This document shows, one piece after another, positions 18,943 to 26,707 of a stretch of 64,000 nucleotides of DNA. The notes under the pieces were generated by a model. The model did not search any database. It worked only from the letters and a program-made list of their open reading frames with translations, and was not told where the DNA came from. Position 1 is the first letter of the stretch. The number at the start of each line of letters is the position of its first letter. Origin of the DNA: DATLED01 sp963750255 (GTDB taxonomy: Bacteria; Actinomycetota; Acidimicrobiia; Acidimicrobiales; CADCTF01); assembly GCA_963750255.1 (NCBI GenBank), contig CAVVPZ010000008.1, positions 906,005 to 970,004 on the forward strand, in the 5' to 3' direction. The translations under genes and the position numbers were made by a program.

Positions 18943-20624
18943 GCGCTGCCGCCGTCGACGGCGCCGACCCATTCGTCGACGTGGGCCTCGAGGAGGTCGA
19001 GGGGGAGGCAACCGTGTCGAAGCACCTCGTCATGAAAGGCCCGCAGGTCGAAGCTGTCGCCGAGCGCAGCGGACGAACGGGCTCGAAGTTCTTTGATCTT
19101 GAGCTCGCCGATCTTGTAGCCCAACGCCTGGCCGGGCCACACGATGTAGCGATCGACCTCGACGGTGATGTCGTGGTCGTCGCGCCCAGTGACCTCCTCG
19201 AAGTAGGAGATCGCCTGTTCGCGAGTCCAGCCTTTGGCGTGAAGGCCGGTGTCGATGACGAGGCGCGCCGCCCGCCAGATCTCGCCGGTGAGCGCACCGA
19301 ACCGCGAGGCCGGTGACTGATAGCAGCCCATCTCGGCGCCGAGGCTTTCGGCGTAGAGGCCCCACCCTTCCCCGTAGGCGGTGTACCACGCGTTCTGCCG
19401 GAACGTAGGGAGCGAGTCGAGCTCCTGCGCGAGCGCGATCTGGAGGTGATGGCCCGGTACCGCTTCGTGGAGGGTGAGCGCTTCCATCTCCCAGATGTAG
19501 CGGGAGGGAAGGTCGTAGGTGTTGGCGAAGAACTGGCCCGGCCGGCTGCCGTCCTGGGCCGGCGGCAGGTAGTAGGCCACCGTCTGGGACTCCTCGGCAT
19601 ACGCCGGTACCGGGACGATCTCATAGGGCGTCCGGGGCAGCCGGCCGAAGAAGTCTGGGAGCCGAGCGTCGATGGTCCTGCCGATCGCCCGGTAACCCTC
19701 GAGGAGCGCTTCGGCGGTGACGTGGCGGTGTTCGGGTGCGGTCCGCAGATGTTCGACGTAGTCGTCGAATCCGGAGTAGCCCGCCTCGGTCGCCACGTCG
19801 ACCATGGCCGCTCGGATCCGTGCCACCTCGGCCAACCCGATGTCGTGGATCTCGCCGGCGCTGAGGGACGTGGTCGTGTGGCGGCTGATGAGGTGGGCAT
19901 AGCGAGCCTCGCCGTCGGGCAGATCCCGACACGCCGTAGTCGTGCGGGCCCCAGGCAGGTACTCGTCGACGACGAACGAAAACAACCGTTCGAACGCGGG
20001 CGCAACTCCATCGCGATACGCAGCGGCGGCGTCGTCGAGCGCTCGGGGGTCGCCCGCTGCGGCCAGGGTGACGAGGAGCGGGCTCTCAGTCGGGTCCGAC
20101 ACCAGCTGGTTGCGGATCTGTTGGGGAACATCGCGCAGGCAAACCTGCGGCGGAGTGACCCCGGCGGCCAAGCCGCGACGCAGGTTCTCGATCGTCTGGT
20201 CGACCAAGCCCGGCAGCCGCCGAAGGCGCTCCACGACCGCGTCGCGTCCTTCGGCCGAGGTCGTCGACTGGGCCTCGATGACCATTGCCGGATCTTGCTG
20301 CACGCCCTCGAGCTGATTCAGCGATTGCCATTCGTCGTGAAAGGCCGCTCCTTCGACGGATCGCCGCGTGTCGGCGGCCAGCAGGTCGCGGCTGACGCGG
20401 TCGTCGTCGGACAACGCCGCGTCGATGAACCCCTCGAGCGCCGTGACGAGGTTGCGGTCGTGCGACAACCGGTCGGCGACGGCCTCGGGGGAGTAGTCGG
20501 TCCAGCGATCGTCGAAACCAGGGTGGCCCATGAACGTCGCCGACTCGGGCGAGGTCGCCATCTGGTAGTTCCACTCGTCGGCGAAGAGTTGGTGGAGGCG
20601 CGCCGTTTCGGCGGGGTCGGCCAT
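18939..20624 (-). CDS. DUF885 family metallopeptidase
   Basis: 561 residues, start MADPAETARLHQLFADEWNY. The zinc site is ALTLHEAVPGHHLQIALAQE (HExxxGHH), and YGEGWGLYAESLGAEMGCY supplies the downstream Glu region. NTYDLPSRYIWEMEALTLHE and AISYFEEVTG are also family features. DUF885 members are cytosolic M32-like peptidases of unknown physiological substrate. No signal peptide was seen. The gene heads a coupled minus-strand set with patatin. Confidence 0.88.
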   Translation of the reverse strand: MADPAETARLHQLFADEWNYQMATSPESATFMGHPGFDDRWTDYSPEAVADRLSHDRNLVTALEGFIDAALSDDDRVSRDLLAADTRRSVEGAAFHDEWQSLNQLEGVQQDPAMVIEAQSTTSAEGRDAVVERLRRLPGLVDQTIENLRRGLAAGVTPPQVCLRDVPQQIRNQLVSDPTESPLLVTLAAAGDPRALDDAAAAYRDGVAPAFERLFSFVVDEYLPGARTTTACRDLPDGEARYAHLISRHTTTSLSAGEIHDIGLAEVARIRAAMVDVATEAGYSGFDDYVEHLRTAPEHRHVTAEALLEGYRAIGRTIDARLPDFFGRLPRTPYEIVPVPAYAEESQTVAYYLPPAQDGSRPGQFFANTYDLPSRYIWEMEALTLHEAVPGHHLQIALAQELDSLPTFRQNAWYTAYGEGWGLYAESLGAEMGCYQSPASRFGALTGEIWRAARLVIDTGLHAKGWTREQAISYFEEVTGRDDHDITVEVDRYIVWPGQALGYKIGELKIKELRARSSAALGDSFDLRAFHDEVLRHGCLPLDLLEAHVDEWVGAVDGGSA

Positions 20625-20758
20625 GGCCCCGAGGCTAACGGGAGCCACCCCCAAGATCGTCGGGACATTTCGGGAGCAATCCGTAAGACACCCGCCCCCG
20701 CGGCGTTCTCCCGTCATTCGGCCCAGCGGACGGGCCGCCAACCCCAGGAGAACCATTC

Positions 20759-20914
20759 ATGAAGAAGCTTCTTGTCGCCGCCGGTTTCGCCGTCGCCCTG
20801 CTCTTCGGCACGGCCTCCGCCGCCAGCGCCGCCGGGCAGGTTTGCTACGACGTCACGATCAACGCGCAAGGGAGCCCGGTCGTCGCGCAGGCCGCCTGCC
20901 AGCCCCTTCCCTGA
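20759..20914 (+). CDS. Small secreted protein of 51 residues
   Basis: ATG 20759 with AGGAG 8 bases upstream. Product MKKLLVAAGFAVALLFGTAS then AASAAGQVCYDVTINAQGSP and VVAQAACQPLP. The first 25 residues form a classical signal peptide with an AxA cleavage site (ASA-AG). The mature peptide is about 26 residues with two Cys (CYDV and ACQP) that could form a disulfide. Its stop is 8 bases before palindrome copy 1. No family recognised. It was easy to miss because of its length, but the ribosome site, signal sequence and codon use support it. Confidence 0.75.
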   Translation: MKKLLVAAGFAVALLFGTASAASAAGQVCYDVTINAQGSPVVAQAACQPLP

Positions 20915-20921
20915 TCGTTCC

Positions 20922-20959
20922 GGGCAGCGTGAGAGCGCGATCGCGCTCTCACGCTGCCC
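20922..20959. repeat. Palindrome copy 1 (38-bp perfect inverted repeat)
   Basis: The arms 20922-20940 and 20941-20959 are exact reverse complements around a GA/TC centre and contain the core GAGAGCGCGATCGCGCTCTC. The outer flank is AAAACG on the right but TTCC on the left, so the perfect part is shorter than in copy 2. It lies between the small secreted protein and the VWA gene. It lacks a U-tract after the stem, so it is not a standard intrinsic terminator. Confidence 0.9.
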
Positions 20960-21015
20960 AAAACGAAGTCGGCGGTGGGGGTCCACCGCTCCGGGCGAGG
21001 TGGCTGCTGCAATGG

Positions 21016-21684
21016 ATGTCCATGTCGACCCAGCTGGACGTGTCCGTCGAGTTCGCCACCAACCCCGAGCCGCGCTGCGCGTGCGTGCTGTTGTTGGACG
21101 TGTCCGGGTCGATGTCCGGACGCGCCATCGCCGCGCTCAACGACGGTCTCCGGGCGTTCGCCGCTGACCTCGGCACCGATCCGCTCGCCAGCCAGCGGGT
21201 GGAGGTGGCGGTCGTGACGTTCGGTGGTGAGGGCGTGGCCGTGGCCCATGACTTCGTCACCGCGGGCCAGTTCGACCCCGCCCGGCTCACGGCGGGAGGC
21301 GGGACCCCGATGGGGGAGGCCATCGTGCGGGCCATCGACATGGTCGAAGAGCGCAAGGCGCAGTACAAGGCCAACGGCGTCGTCTATTACCGCCCGTGGG
21401 TGTTCCTCATCACCGACGGCGAACCGACCGACGACTGGCAGGAGGCCGCAACCCGGGTTCGGAGCGCCGAAGGTGCCAACGGACTGGCCTTCTTCTCGGT
21501 CGGGGTCGCCGGCGCCAATTTCGACACGCTGGGTCAGATCGCGGTGCGCACGCCGCTGAAGCTCGACGGACTCAAGTTCGTCGAGTTGTTCGTCTGGTTG
21601 TCACAGTCGCAGCGAACGGTGTCGTCGTCGCGCCCCGGCGACCAGACCGCGTTGCCGTCGGTGGAGGGATGGGCCTCGGTCTAG
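21016..21684 (+). CDS. TerY-type VWA domain protein
   Basis: 222 residues. MIDAS motif LLLDVSGSMSGRAI (DxSxS, residues 28-32), then GGGTPMGEAIVRAIDMVEER with the conserved Thr and ITDGEPTDDW with the MIDAS Asp. No signal peptide or membrane segment, so cytosolic. The start at 21016 (MSMSTQLD) is used; 21022 is an alternative. VWA proteins of this type bind metal and scaffold partners. Its stop is inside the start of the PP2C gene (16-base overlap), so the VWA, phosphatase and kinase are co-translated. This order matches the TerY-P triad described by Aravind and co-workers in tellurite-resistance related stress systems. Confidence 0.88.
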   Translation: MSMSTQLDVSVEFATNPEPRCACVLLLDVSGSMSGRAIAALNDGLRAFAADLGTDPLASQRVEVAVVTFGGEGVAVAHDFVTAGQFDPARLTAGGGTPMGEAIVRAIDMVEERKAQYKANGVVYYRPWVFLITDGEPTDDWQEAATRVRSAEGANGLAFFSVGVAGANFDTLGQIAVRTPLKLDGLKFVELFVWLSQSQRTVSSSRPGDQTALPSVEGWASV

Positions 21685-22403
21685 ACCCGGTCCGCTGGCG
21701 GGTCGTCGGCGCCACGGTGGCCGGCGCGGGCCACCGGGCGCGGGGGCACGGCGGCGAAGACGCCTTTGCCGCCGAGGTGGACGGCGACCGCGGAGCGCTG
21801 TTCGTCGCTGTCGCCGACGGCGCGGGCTCGGCTCCGGCGGCCGCGCTCGGGTCGCGGACGGCGGTGGCGGCGGCGATGGCCGGATTGCGTGCTGGGGTCG
21901 CGGTCGACGTCGCGCTCGTCTTGGCCCGCGAGGCCTTGGAGGACGCGGCCGGCGCCGCCGCCCGGCCCCTGTCGGATGTGGCTACCACGTTGTTGGTGGC
22001 CAAGGTGGATGACGGGGTGCTGTCGACGGCCCAGGTGGGCGACGGCGCCGTCGTCATCCGTCGGGACAGGACCTACGAGGTTGTGGCCGCCGATTGCCGG
22101 GGCGAGTACCTCAACGAAACGTGCTTCGTGACGTCGTCGTCGTGGAGGACCCAACAGCGCCATGCCGTCGTGCCCATCGATGATGTCGACGGGGTCGCCG
22201 TGCTCACCGACGGGCTCCAACTCCTTGCCTTCGACCTGGCCTCAGGTGCCCCCCACGTCCCGTTCTTCGATCCGTTCTTCGGATTCGCCTCGTCCGGCGG
22301 GTCGGCCACGGACCTTGCGCTGTTCCTGGGCTCGGACCGCGTCGCCGAGCGAACCGACGACGACGTCACGTTGGTCGTGGCCACGCCGATCCCGCCACCG
22401 TGA
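21669..22403 (+). CDS. PP2C-family Ser/Thr phosphatase of the TerY-P triad
   Basis: 244 residues, starting MGLGLDPVRWRVVGA. Metal-binding Asp positions are seen in GEDAFAAEVDGDRGALFVAV, ADGAGSAPAAALGSRTA, STAQVGDGAVV and AVLTDGLQLLA, and TDDDVTLVVAT closes the domain. Short stand-alone PP2C without sensors. The start overlaps the VWA stop and the end overlaps the kinase start (GTGA at 22400). It is expected to reverse phosphorylation by the adjacent kinase, possibly on the VWA partner; that is inferred from the known triad. Confidence 0.87.
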   Translation: MGLGLDPVRWRVVGATVAGAGHRARGHGGEDAFAAEVDGDRGALFVAVADGAGSAPAAALGSRTAVAAAMAGLRAGVAVDVALVLAREALEDAAGAAARPLSDVATTLLVAKVDDGVLSTAQVGDGAVVIRRDRTYEVVAADCRGEYLNETCFVTSSSWRTQQRHAVVPIDDVDGVAVLTDGLQLLAFDLASGAPHVPFFDPFFGFASSGGSATDLALFLGSDRVAERTDDDVTLVVATPIPPP

Positions 22404-23959
22404 CCGCGCTCGGCACCTCGGGGCTCACGCCGAGCCGGCGACTCGGGGCCGGTGGCGAGGCTGAGGTCTTCGAGATCGCCGAACTGCCGGGGCAGGCCTA
22501 CAAGCGGTACCGGTCGGCCTCGACCGCCCGGGCGGCCAAGTTGCGGGTCATGATCGACGCGCCGCCCGCCGGGACCCGCGACGGAGGGCACGTGGCCATC
22601 GCCTGGCCGACGGAGATCGTGTCAGGGCCGAACGGGACGGTCGAAGGCTTCTTGATGCCGCGGATCGACCTGGCGTCGACGGTGCCTTTGTTCCAGGTCT
22701 ACAACCCGGCGACGAGGACGCGGATCGCGCCCGCCTTCACTTGGCGGTATCTCCTGCGGACCGCGCGCAACGTCGCCGCCATCATCGCGTCCCTCCACGA
22801 GGCCGGCTACGTCGTGGGCGACATCAACGAGTCCAACTTCTTGGTGACCAAGCGGGCGTTGGCGGTGCTGGTCGACTGTGACTCGATGCAGGTGCGCGAC
22901 CCGATCGCGGGAACGGTGCATCGCGGTGGCGTCGGCAAACCCGAGTTCACTGCTCCGGAGTTCCAGGGTCGCGACCTCGCCTCCGTCGACCGGACCGCGG
23001 AGTCCGATGACTTCGCCCTGGCCGTGCTCGTCTTCCAGCTGCTCTGCGAAGGCGTCCACCCGTTCGCCGGGGTGTGGCGGGGACGCGGCGAGCCGCCCGA
23101 CATCCCGCGCCGGATGCGCTCGGGGCCGTTTCCGTACCGCCGGGGGAGTCGGATCGTCGCCCCGCCCCATGCCCTTCCGCTCGACGCGTTGCCCCCAGGG
23201 GTGCGTCGCCTGGTGTGGCGCACGTTCACCGTCGGACGGCGTCGCCCCAAATCACGACCGACGGCGGCCGAGTGGGTCGCCGCCCTCGAGGAAGCCGAAG
23301 CCTCGCTCCGCACTTGCGAACGGTCCGCCCACCACGTGTTCGCACCGCACCAGCGCCGCTGCCCATGGTGCGCCCGCATCGATCGGGGTCTGCCCGACCC
23401 GTTCCCCGGTCCATCAGGACGATCCGCGCTGCAACCTCGGCCTCCTTCGCGATGGGCGCGATCCAAGCGAGTTGTAGTCGCGGCCATCAGCGGCGCCCTG
23501 TCCCGAGCATGGAGCCGGTTGTCGGCCGTGGTCCGTCGGCGAGCGGCGCGGGCCTGGAGCGCGACGGCGCCCGTGATTGGCTCCTGGCTCCCCGACGCAC
23601 TCGTCCCCGTGCTGGTCGCCGCGCTGGCTCCGACGGTGACCGCCGCCCTCGTCGGCCTCGCCTTCGTCGCACCCGCATTTCGCCGCCGCGCTGTGGGCTG
23701 GCGTATCGCCGGTGTCGACGTGGCCGTGGCCATCGCGTCGGGCGTGGCGCTCCAGGCCTCCGTGGCCGGCGCGGTGCCCACATGGCGGCCGGTGGCGGCT
23801 ACGGCGGTCGCCGCCCTCGCCTTCCTCCGCCGACCCCCGACCGTTTTGGGCAGGGTGAGAGCGCGATCGCGCTCTCACCCTGCCCAAAACTGGCTGGTCG
23901 TCGTGGCCGGCGCGGCGCTGTTCTGGTGGCACGGGCCGTGGTGGTGGCCGCTGCCATAG
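22400..23959 (+). CDS. Ser/Thr kinase-like protein with zinc ribbon and membrane segments
   Basis: GTG 22400, 519 residues. Kinase domain: glycine loop LGAGGEAEVFE (15-25), Lys in AYKRYR (35), catalytic loop GDINESNFLV (about 140-149, HRD replaced by GDI), metal motif DCDSMQ (DFG replaced by DCD), KPEFTAPEFQG activation region. This variant catalytic loop is usual for TerY-P kinases. After the kinase a zinc ribbon (HHVFAPHQRRCPWCARI, near 310-327) and hydrophobic segments at roughly 390-480 and 500-515 suggest membrane attachment. Palindrome copy 2 encodes residues about 482-497 (VLGRVRARSRSHPAQN) in frame between the membrane segments. Confidence 0.85.
   Translation: MTALGTSGLTPSRRLGAGGEAEVFEIAELPGQAYKRYRSASTARAAKLRVMIDAPPAGTRDGGHVAIAWPTEIVSGPNGTVEGFLMPRIDLASTVPLFQVYNPATRTRIAPAFTWRYLLRTARNVAAIIASLHEAGYVVGDINESNFLVTKRALAVLVDCDSMQVRDPIAGTVHRGGVGKPEFTAPEFQGRDLASVDRTAESDDFALAVLVFQLLCEGVHPFAGVWRGRGEPPDIPRRMRSGPFPYRRGSRIVAPPHALPLDALPPGVRRLVWRTFTVGRRRPKSRPTAAEWVAALEEAEASLRTCERSAHHVFAPHQRRCPWCARIDRGLPDPFPGPSGRSALQPRPPSRWARSKRVVVAAISGALSRAWSRLSAVVRRRAARAWSATAPVIGSWLPDALVPVLVAALAPTVTAALVGLAFVAPAFRRRAVGWRIAGVDVAVAIASGVALQASVAGAVPTWRPVAATAVAALAFLRRPPTVLGRVRARSRSHPAQNWLVVVAGAALFWWHGPWWWPLP
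23843..23890. repeat. Palindrome copy 2 (48-bp perfect), inside the kinase CDS
   Basis: Arms 23843-23866 and 23867-23890 are exact reverse complements. The core is the same as copy 1 but the inner pair CG/CG is replaced by GG/CC, a compensated change. It is read in frame by the kinase gene as a 16-residue Arg/Ser-rich segment between hydrophobic stretches. Confidence 0.9.
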
Positions 23960-23970
23960 CGTCTCGCTTC

Positions 23971-25659
23971 ATGATCAGCATCGAGGACGCGCACGCGCAG
24001 TTGCTGGCCCCCGGCGGCCCGTTCGAGATCGAAGTCGTCGAGATCCGCGGCATCCCCACGAAAACGTGGAAGAACGCACCGCCCACCATGCGCACCCACC
24101 TCGAACGGGCCATCGAGCACGGAGACGCTGCGTTCATCGTTTACGAGGACGAACGGACGACCTTTGCCGACCTGCACGCCGCCGCGGCCACGTTCGCCCA
24201 TCGACTCATCGACGATTTCGGCGTCGAGAAGGGCGACCGGGTTGCGATCGCCATGCGCAACTTCCCGGAGTGGCCGATCGCTTTCTGGGGATCGGCCAGC
24301 GTGGGGGCCATCGTCGTGCCGCTCAATGCGTGGTGGACGGGCGCCGAACTCGAGTACGGCCTGTCCGACAGTGGCACCAAGGTGTTGGTGGCCGACGGCG
24401 AGCGAATGGAGCGCTTGGCCGAGCACCTCCCCGCGCTTCCCGGTCTGACAACGATCACCGTGCGCGGTGACGGCCCCCTCGTGTGGGACGACCTGCTCGG
24501 CGGTGTCGATCCCGATGCACAGTTGCCCGCCGACCCGGGCCTGCACCCCGACGACGACGCCACGATCTTCTACACGTCAGGGACGACGGGAAGGCCCAAG
24601 GGCGCGCTCGGCACCCACCGCAATTTCACCACCAACCTCATGAGCTTGTCCTTCGCCGGCGCCCGCTCGGCCCTCCGCACTCGGAGCGCGGCCGAGGACG
24701 ACCCGACTGCCGCTCCCGCGCCACCGGCCGCCACGGCCGCCCCCACCCAGGGTGCCAGCTTGTTGTCGGTGCCGTTCTTCCACGCCACCGGCTGCCACTC
24801 GGTGCTCCAGGGCGCGACGTGGGCGGGATCCAAGTTGGTGTTGATGCACAAGTGGAACCCGGAGCGCGCCCTCGAACTGATCGAGCGCGAGCGCGTGACC
24901 AACTTCGGCGGGGTCCCGTCGATGGTGTGGCAGGTCCTGCAGTCACCGGACTTCGCCAAGCGCGACATTTCCAGTGTGCAGGGCATCGGGTACGGCGGGG
25001 CGCCGGCGCCGCCTGAACTCGTGCGCAAGATCGCTGAGATGTTCCCCGGCAAGCTTCCGTCGAACGGCTACGGCCTGACCGAGACCAGTTCGCTGTCGAC
25101 GTCGAACAGCGGCATCGACTATCAACGCAAGCCCGACAGCGTGGGCGTGCCGGTTGCGGTGGTCGACGTGAAGCTGGTCGAGGACGAGTTGTGGATCAAG
25201 GGGCCGAACGTCGTCACCGGCTACTGGAACAAGCCCGAAGCGACCGCCGCCGCCTTCACCGACGGCTGGCTTCACAGTGGCGACCTCGCCAAGATCGACG
25301 ACGAGGGGTTCGTCTTCATCGTCGACCGGGCCAAGGACATGATCATCCGAGGCGGCGAGAACGTCTACTGCTCCGAGGTCGAGTCCGCGCTGTTCGAACA
25401 CGACGCGGTGATGGACGCCGCCGTGGTCGGCATTCCCCACCTCGTGCTCGGCGAAGAGGTCGGCGCCGTCGTGCAATGCAAGCCGGGGCGCACGGCCACG
25501 GTCGAGGAACTCCAGGCCCACGTCCGGGAGCGGCTGGCTGGATTCAAGGTTCCCGTCCAGATCTGGTTCCAGGATGAAGACCTGCCCCGAAACCCGGCGG
25601 GCAAGATCCTCAAGCGCGACCTTCGTGAGTCGCTGGGATTGGTGGCCCCCGCCGAGTGA
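23971..25659 (+). CDS. AMP-forming acyl-CoA synthetase / ligase
   Basis: 562 residues; the ATG at 23971 begins MISIEDAHAQLLAPGGPFEI. Adenylation motifs: YTSGTTGRPKG (A3), NGYGLTETSS (A5), GWLHSGDLAKID (A7), RAKDMIIRGGENVYCSEVES (A8 hinge) and NPAGKILKRDLRE (A10 Lys). An insertion rich in Ala/Pro (TAAPAPPAATAAPTQG) lies after the A3 region. The enzyme activates a carboxylic acid to an acyl-CoA through an acyl-AMP. Substrate pocket not readable. It starts 11 bases after the kinase. Confidence 0.93.
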   Translation: MISIEDAHAQLLAPGGPFEIEVVEIRGIPTKTWKNAPPTMRTHLERAIEHGDAAFIVYEDERTTFADLHAAAATFAHRLIDDFGVEKGDRVAIAMRNFPEWPIAFWGSASVGAIVVPLNAWWTGAELEYGLSDSGTKVLVADGERMERLAEHLPALPGLTTITVRGDGPLVWDDLLGGVDPDAQLPADPGLHPDDDATIFYTSGTTGRPKGALGTHRNFTTNLMSLSFAGARSALRTRSAAEDDPTAAPAPPAATAAPTQGASLLSVPFFHATGCHSVLQGATWAGSKLVLMHKWNPERALELIERERVTNFGGVPSMVWQVLQSPDFAKRDISSVQGIGYGGAPAPPELVRKIAEMFPGKLPSNGYGLTETSSLSTSNSGIDYQRKPDSVGVPVAVVDVKLVEDELWIKGPNVVTGYWNKPEATAAAFTDGWLHSGDLAKIDDEGFVFIVDRAKDMIIRGGENVYCSEVESALFEHDAVMDAAVVGIPHLVLGEEVGAVVQCKPGRTATVEELQAHVRERLAGFKVPVQIWFQDEDLPRNPAGKILKRDLRESLGLVAPAE

Positions 25660-25663
25660 TGCG

Positions 25664-25798
25664 CTAGACGTTGCCGATGACGCCGACGAGGAGCCAAAGG
25701 GTCAACGACGTTGCGACGATGGCCGCCAGCCATGTGAGCGCCAGCACGGTCACCGGGTCGATGTCGAGTTCGTCTCGCCAGCGGGGCGGAGAGGCCAT
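25664..25798 (-). CDS. Small membrane protein (44 residues)
   Basis: ATG 25798 to TAG 25664. Product starts MASPPRWRDELDIDPVTVLA and continues as one hydrophobic helix (LTWLAAIVATSLTLWLLVGV) ending IGNV. One membrane segment, N-terminus charged. Placed convergent to the acyl-CoA ligase with a 4-base gap and divided from WhiB by palindrome copy 3. No family recognised, but such one-helix proteins are common in actinobacteria. Confidence 0.6.
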   Translation of the reverse strand: MASPPRWRDELDIDPVTVLALTWLAAIVATSLTLWLLVGVIGNV

Positions 25799-25827
25799 GT
25801 CAACCGGACTCTAGGCCAGACCACCCT

Positions 25828-25877
25828 CGTTTTGGGCAGCGCCAGAGCGCGATCGCGCTCTGGTCCTGCCCAAAACG
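25828..25877. repeat. Palindrome copy 3 (50 bp, one mismatch and one wobble)
   Basis: Arms 25828-25852 and 25853-25877 share CGTTTTGGGCAG and CCAGAGCGCGA with their complements; the pair at 25840/25865 is C-C and that at 25841/25864 G-T. Located between the small membrane protein and WhiB, both on the minus strand, so it is in a 3' or 5' untranslated position. Confidence 0.88.
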
Positions 25878-25885
25878 GTGGGGGT

Positions 25886-26128
25886 TCAGGCCGCGGTGCG
25901 TCCCATGCGGCGACGGATGCGGCGACGCTCACTCTCGGTGTGCCCACCCCACACGCCGTCGTTCTGCCGGTTGCGGAGGGCGAAGTCGAGGCAGGCCTCA
26001 CGTACCGGGCACCCTGCGCAGACGGCCAAGGCCGGACCGCTGTCGGACTCAGAATCCGGAAAGAAGAGGTCGACATCGAGATCGCGGCAAGCAGCATCCG
26101 CTTTCCAGTCGAGGCTTCGAGTCGACAT
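25886..26128 (-). CDS. WhiB-family iron-sulfur transcription regulator
   Basis: ATG 26128 chosen because AAAGGA precedes it by 4 bases; the product is 80 residues, MSTRSLDWKADAACRDLDVD. Four cluster-ligand Cys are present (AACRD, AVCAGC, EACLD) with the GVWGGHTESERRRIRRR turn and basic tail. WhiB proteins bind a 4Fe-4S cluster and act with the principal sigma factor in redox and developmental control. Divergent from STAS over about 200 bases that must hold both promoters. Confidence 0.93.
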   Translation of the reverse strand: MSTRSLDWKADAACRDLDVDLFFPDSESDSGPALAVCAGCPVREACLDFALRNRQNDGVWGGHTESERRRIRRRMGRTAA

Positions 26129-26333
26129 GGGTTCCTTTCGAACGGGGGAACGTCTTCCAACCGATGCCGGAAGCCAGGCATTCCCGGGTAGGATTTCCGA
26201 CCGTTTCGGGTACAGCTCGGGCCGAAAATCGTCAGACGGCAGACGCAACAGAGGAGGGATCGCCGGTGTTACGAACGCAGTCTTCGACTCACGCTCTACC
26301 CACCGATCCGCCCGTCAACCGGCGGCCGCGCTG

Positions 26334-26672
26334 ATGTCGGTCCAGCCCTTCGGGGTGGTCCTGCGCCCTGACCGGGACCTGCCCGTCGTCGAGGTGCGGG
26401 GCGAACTCGACGTGGCCACGGCGGGCGACTTCCGCGACGTCATGCACGAGGCCCTGGATCTGGGCACTGCGGAGGTGGCCGTCGACGTCAGCAGGCTCGA
26501 TTTCATCGATTCGACCGGTCTCGGCGTGGTCGTTTCGGCGGTGAAGACGCTCGAACACCGCGGCGGCGTCCTCTCCGTGTTCCACCCCACTCGCGCGACC
26601 CGCCGTGTTCTCGAGATGACCGGTCTGGCTGAGCGGATCAAGATCGTCGACGGCGAGGGGGATCCTTCCTGA
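26334..26672 (+). CDS. STAS-domain anti-sigma factor antagonist
   Basis: 112 residues, MSVQPFGVVLRPDRDLPVVE. RGELDVATAGDFRDVM and VDVSRLDFIDSTGLGVVVSA form the STAS fold with the phosphorylatable Ser in DSTGLG. Such proteins are switched by an anti-sigma kinase; none is seen next to it, so the partner lies elsewhere. It sits 35 bases ahead of the sigma factor gene, suggesting co-transcription and control of that sigma factor. Confidence 0.9.
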   Translation: MSVQPFGVVLRPDRDLPVVEVRGELDVATAGDFRDVMHEALDLGTAEVAVDVSRLDFIDSTGLGVVVSAVKTLEHRGGVLSVFHPTRATRRVLEMTGLAERIKIVDGEGDPS

Positions 26673-26707
26673 CGCCCACAACCGGCCCCGCAGGACATAC
26701 TGGGGCC

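Noticed and set aside
17915..20131. A 738-codon minus-strand open frame
   Set aside because: It is antisense or out of phase with patatin and DUF885, both of which have clear motifs; its protein is low-complexity Arg/Ser/Pro.
20922..20959. Palindromes as intrinsic terminators
   Set aside because: No U-tract follows the stem on either strand; the T and A runs are part of the paired arms. A non-canonical termination role remains possible.
23074..25659. Apparent 861-residue fusion of an Arg-rich protein with the acyl-CoA ligase
   Set aside because: The first 299 codons are a shadow of the kinase gene. The ligase has its own ATG at 23971 with a complete N-terminus.
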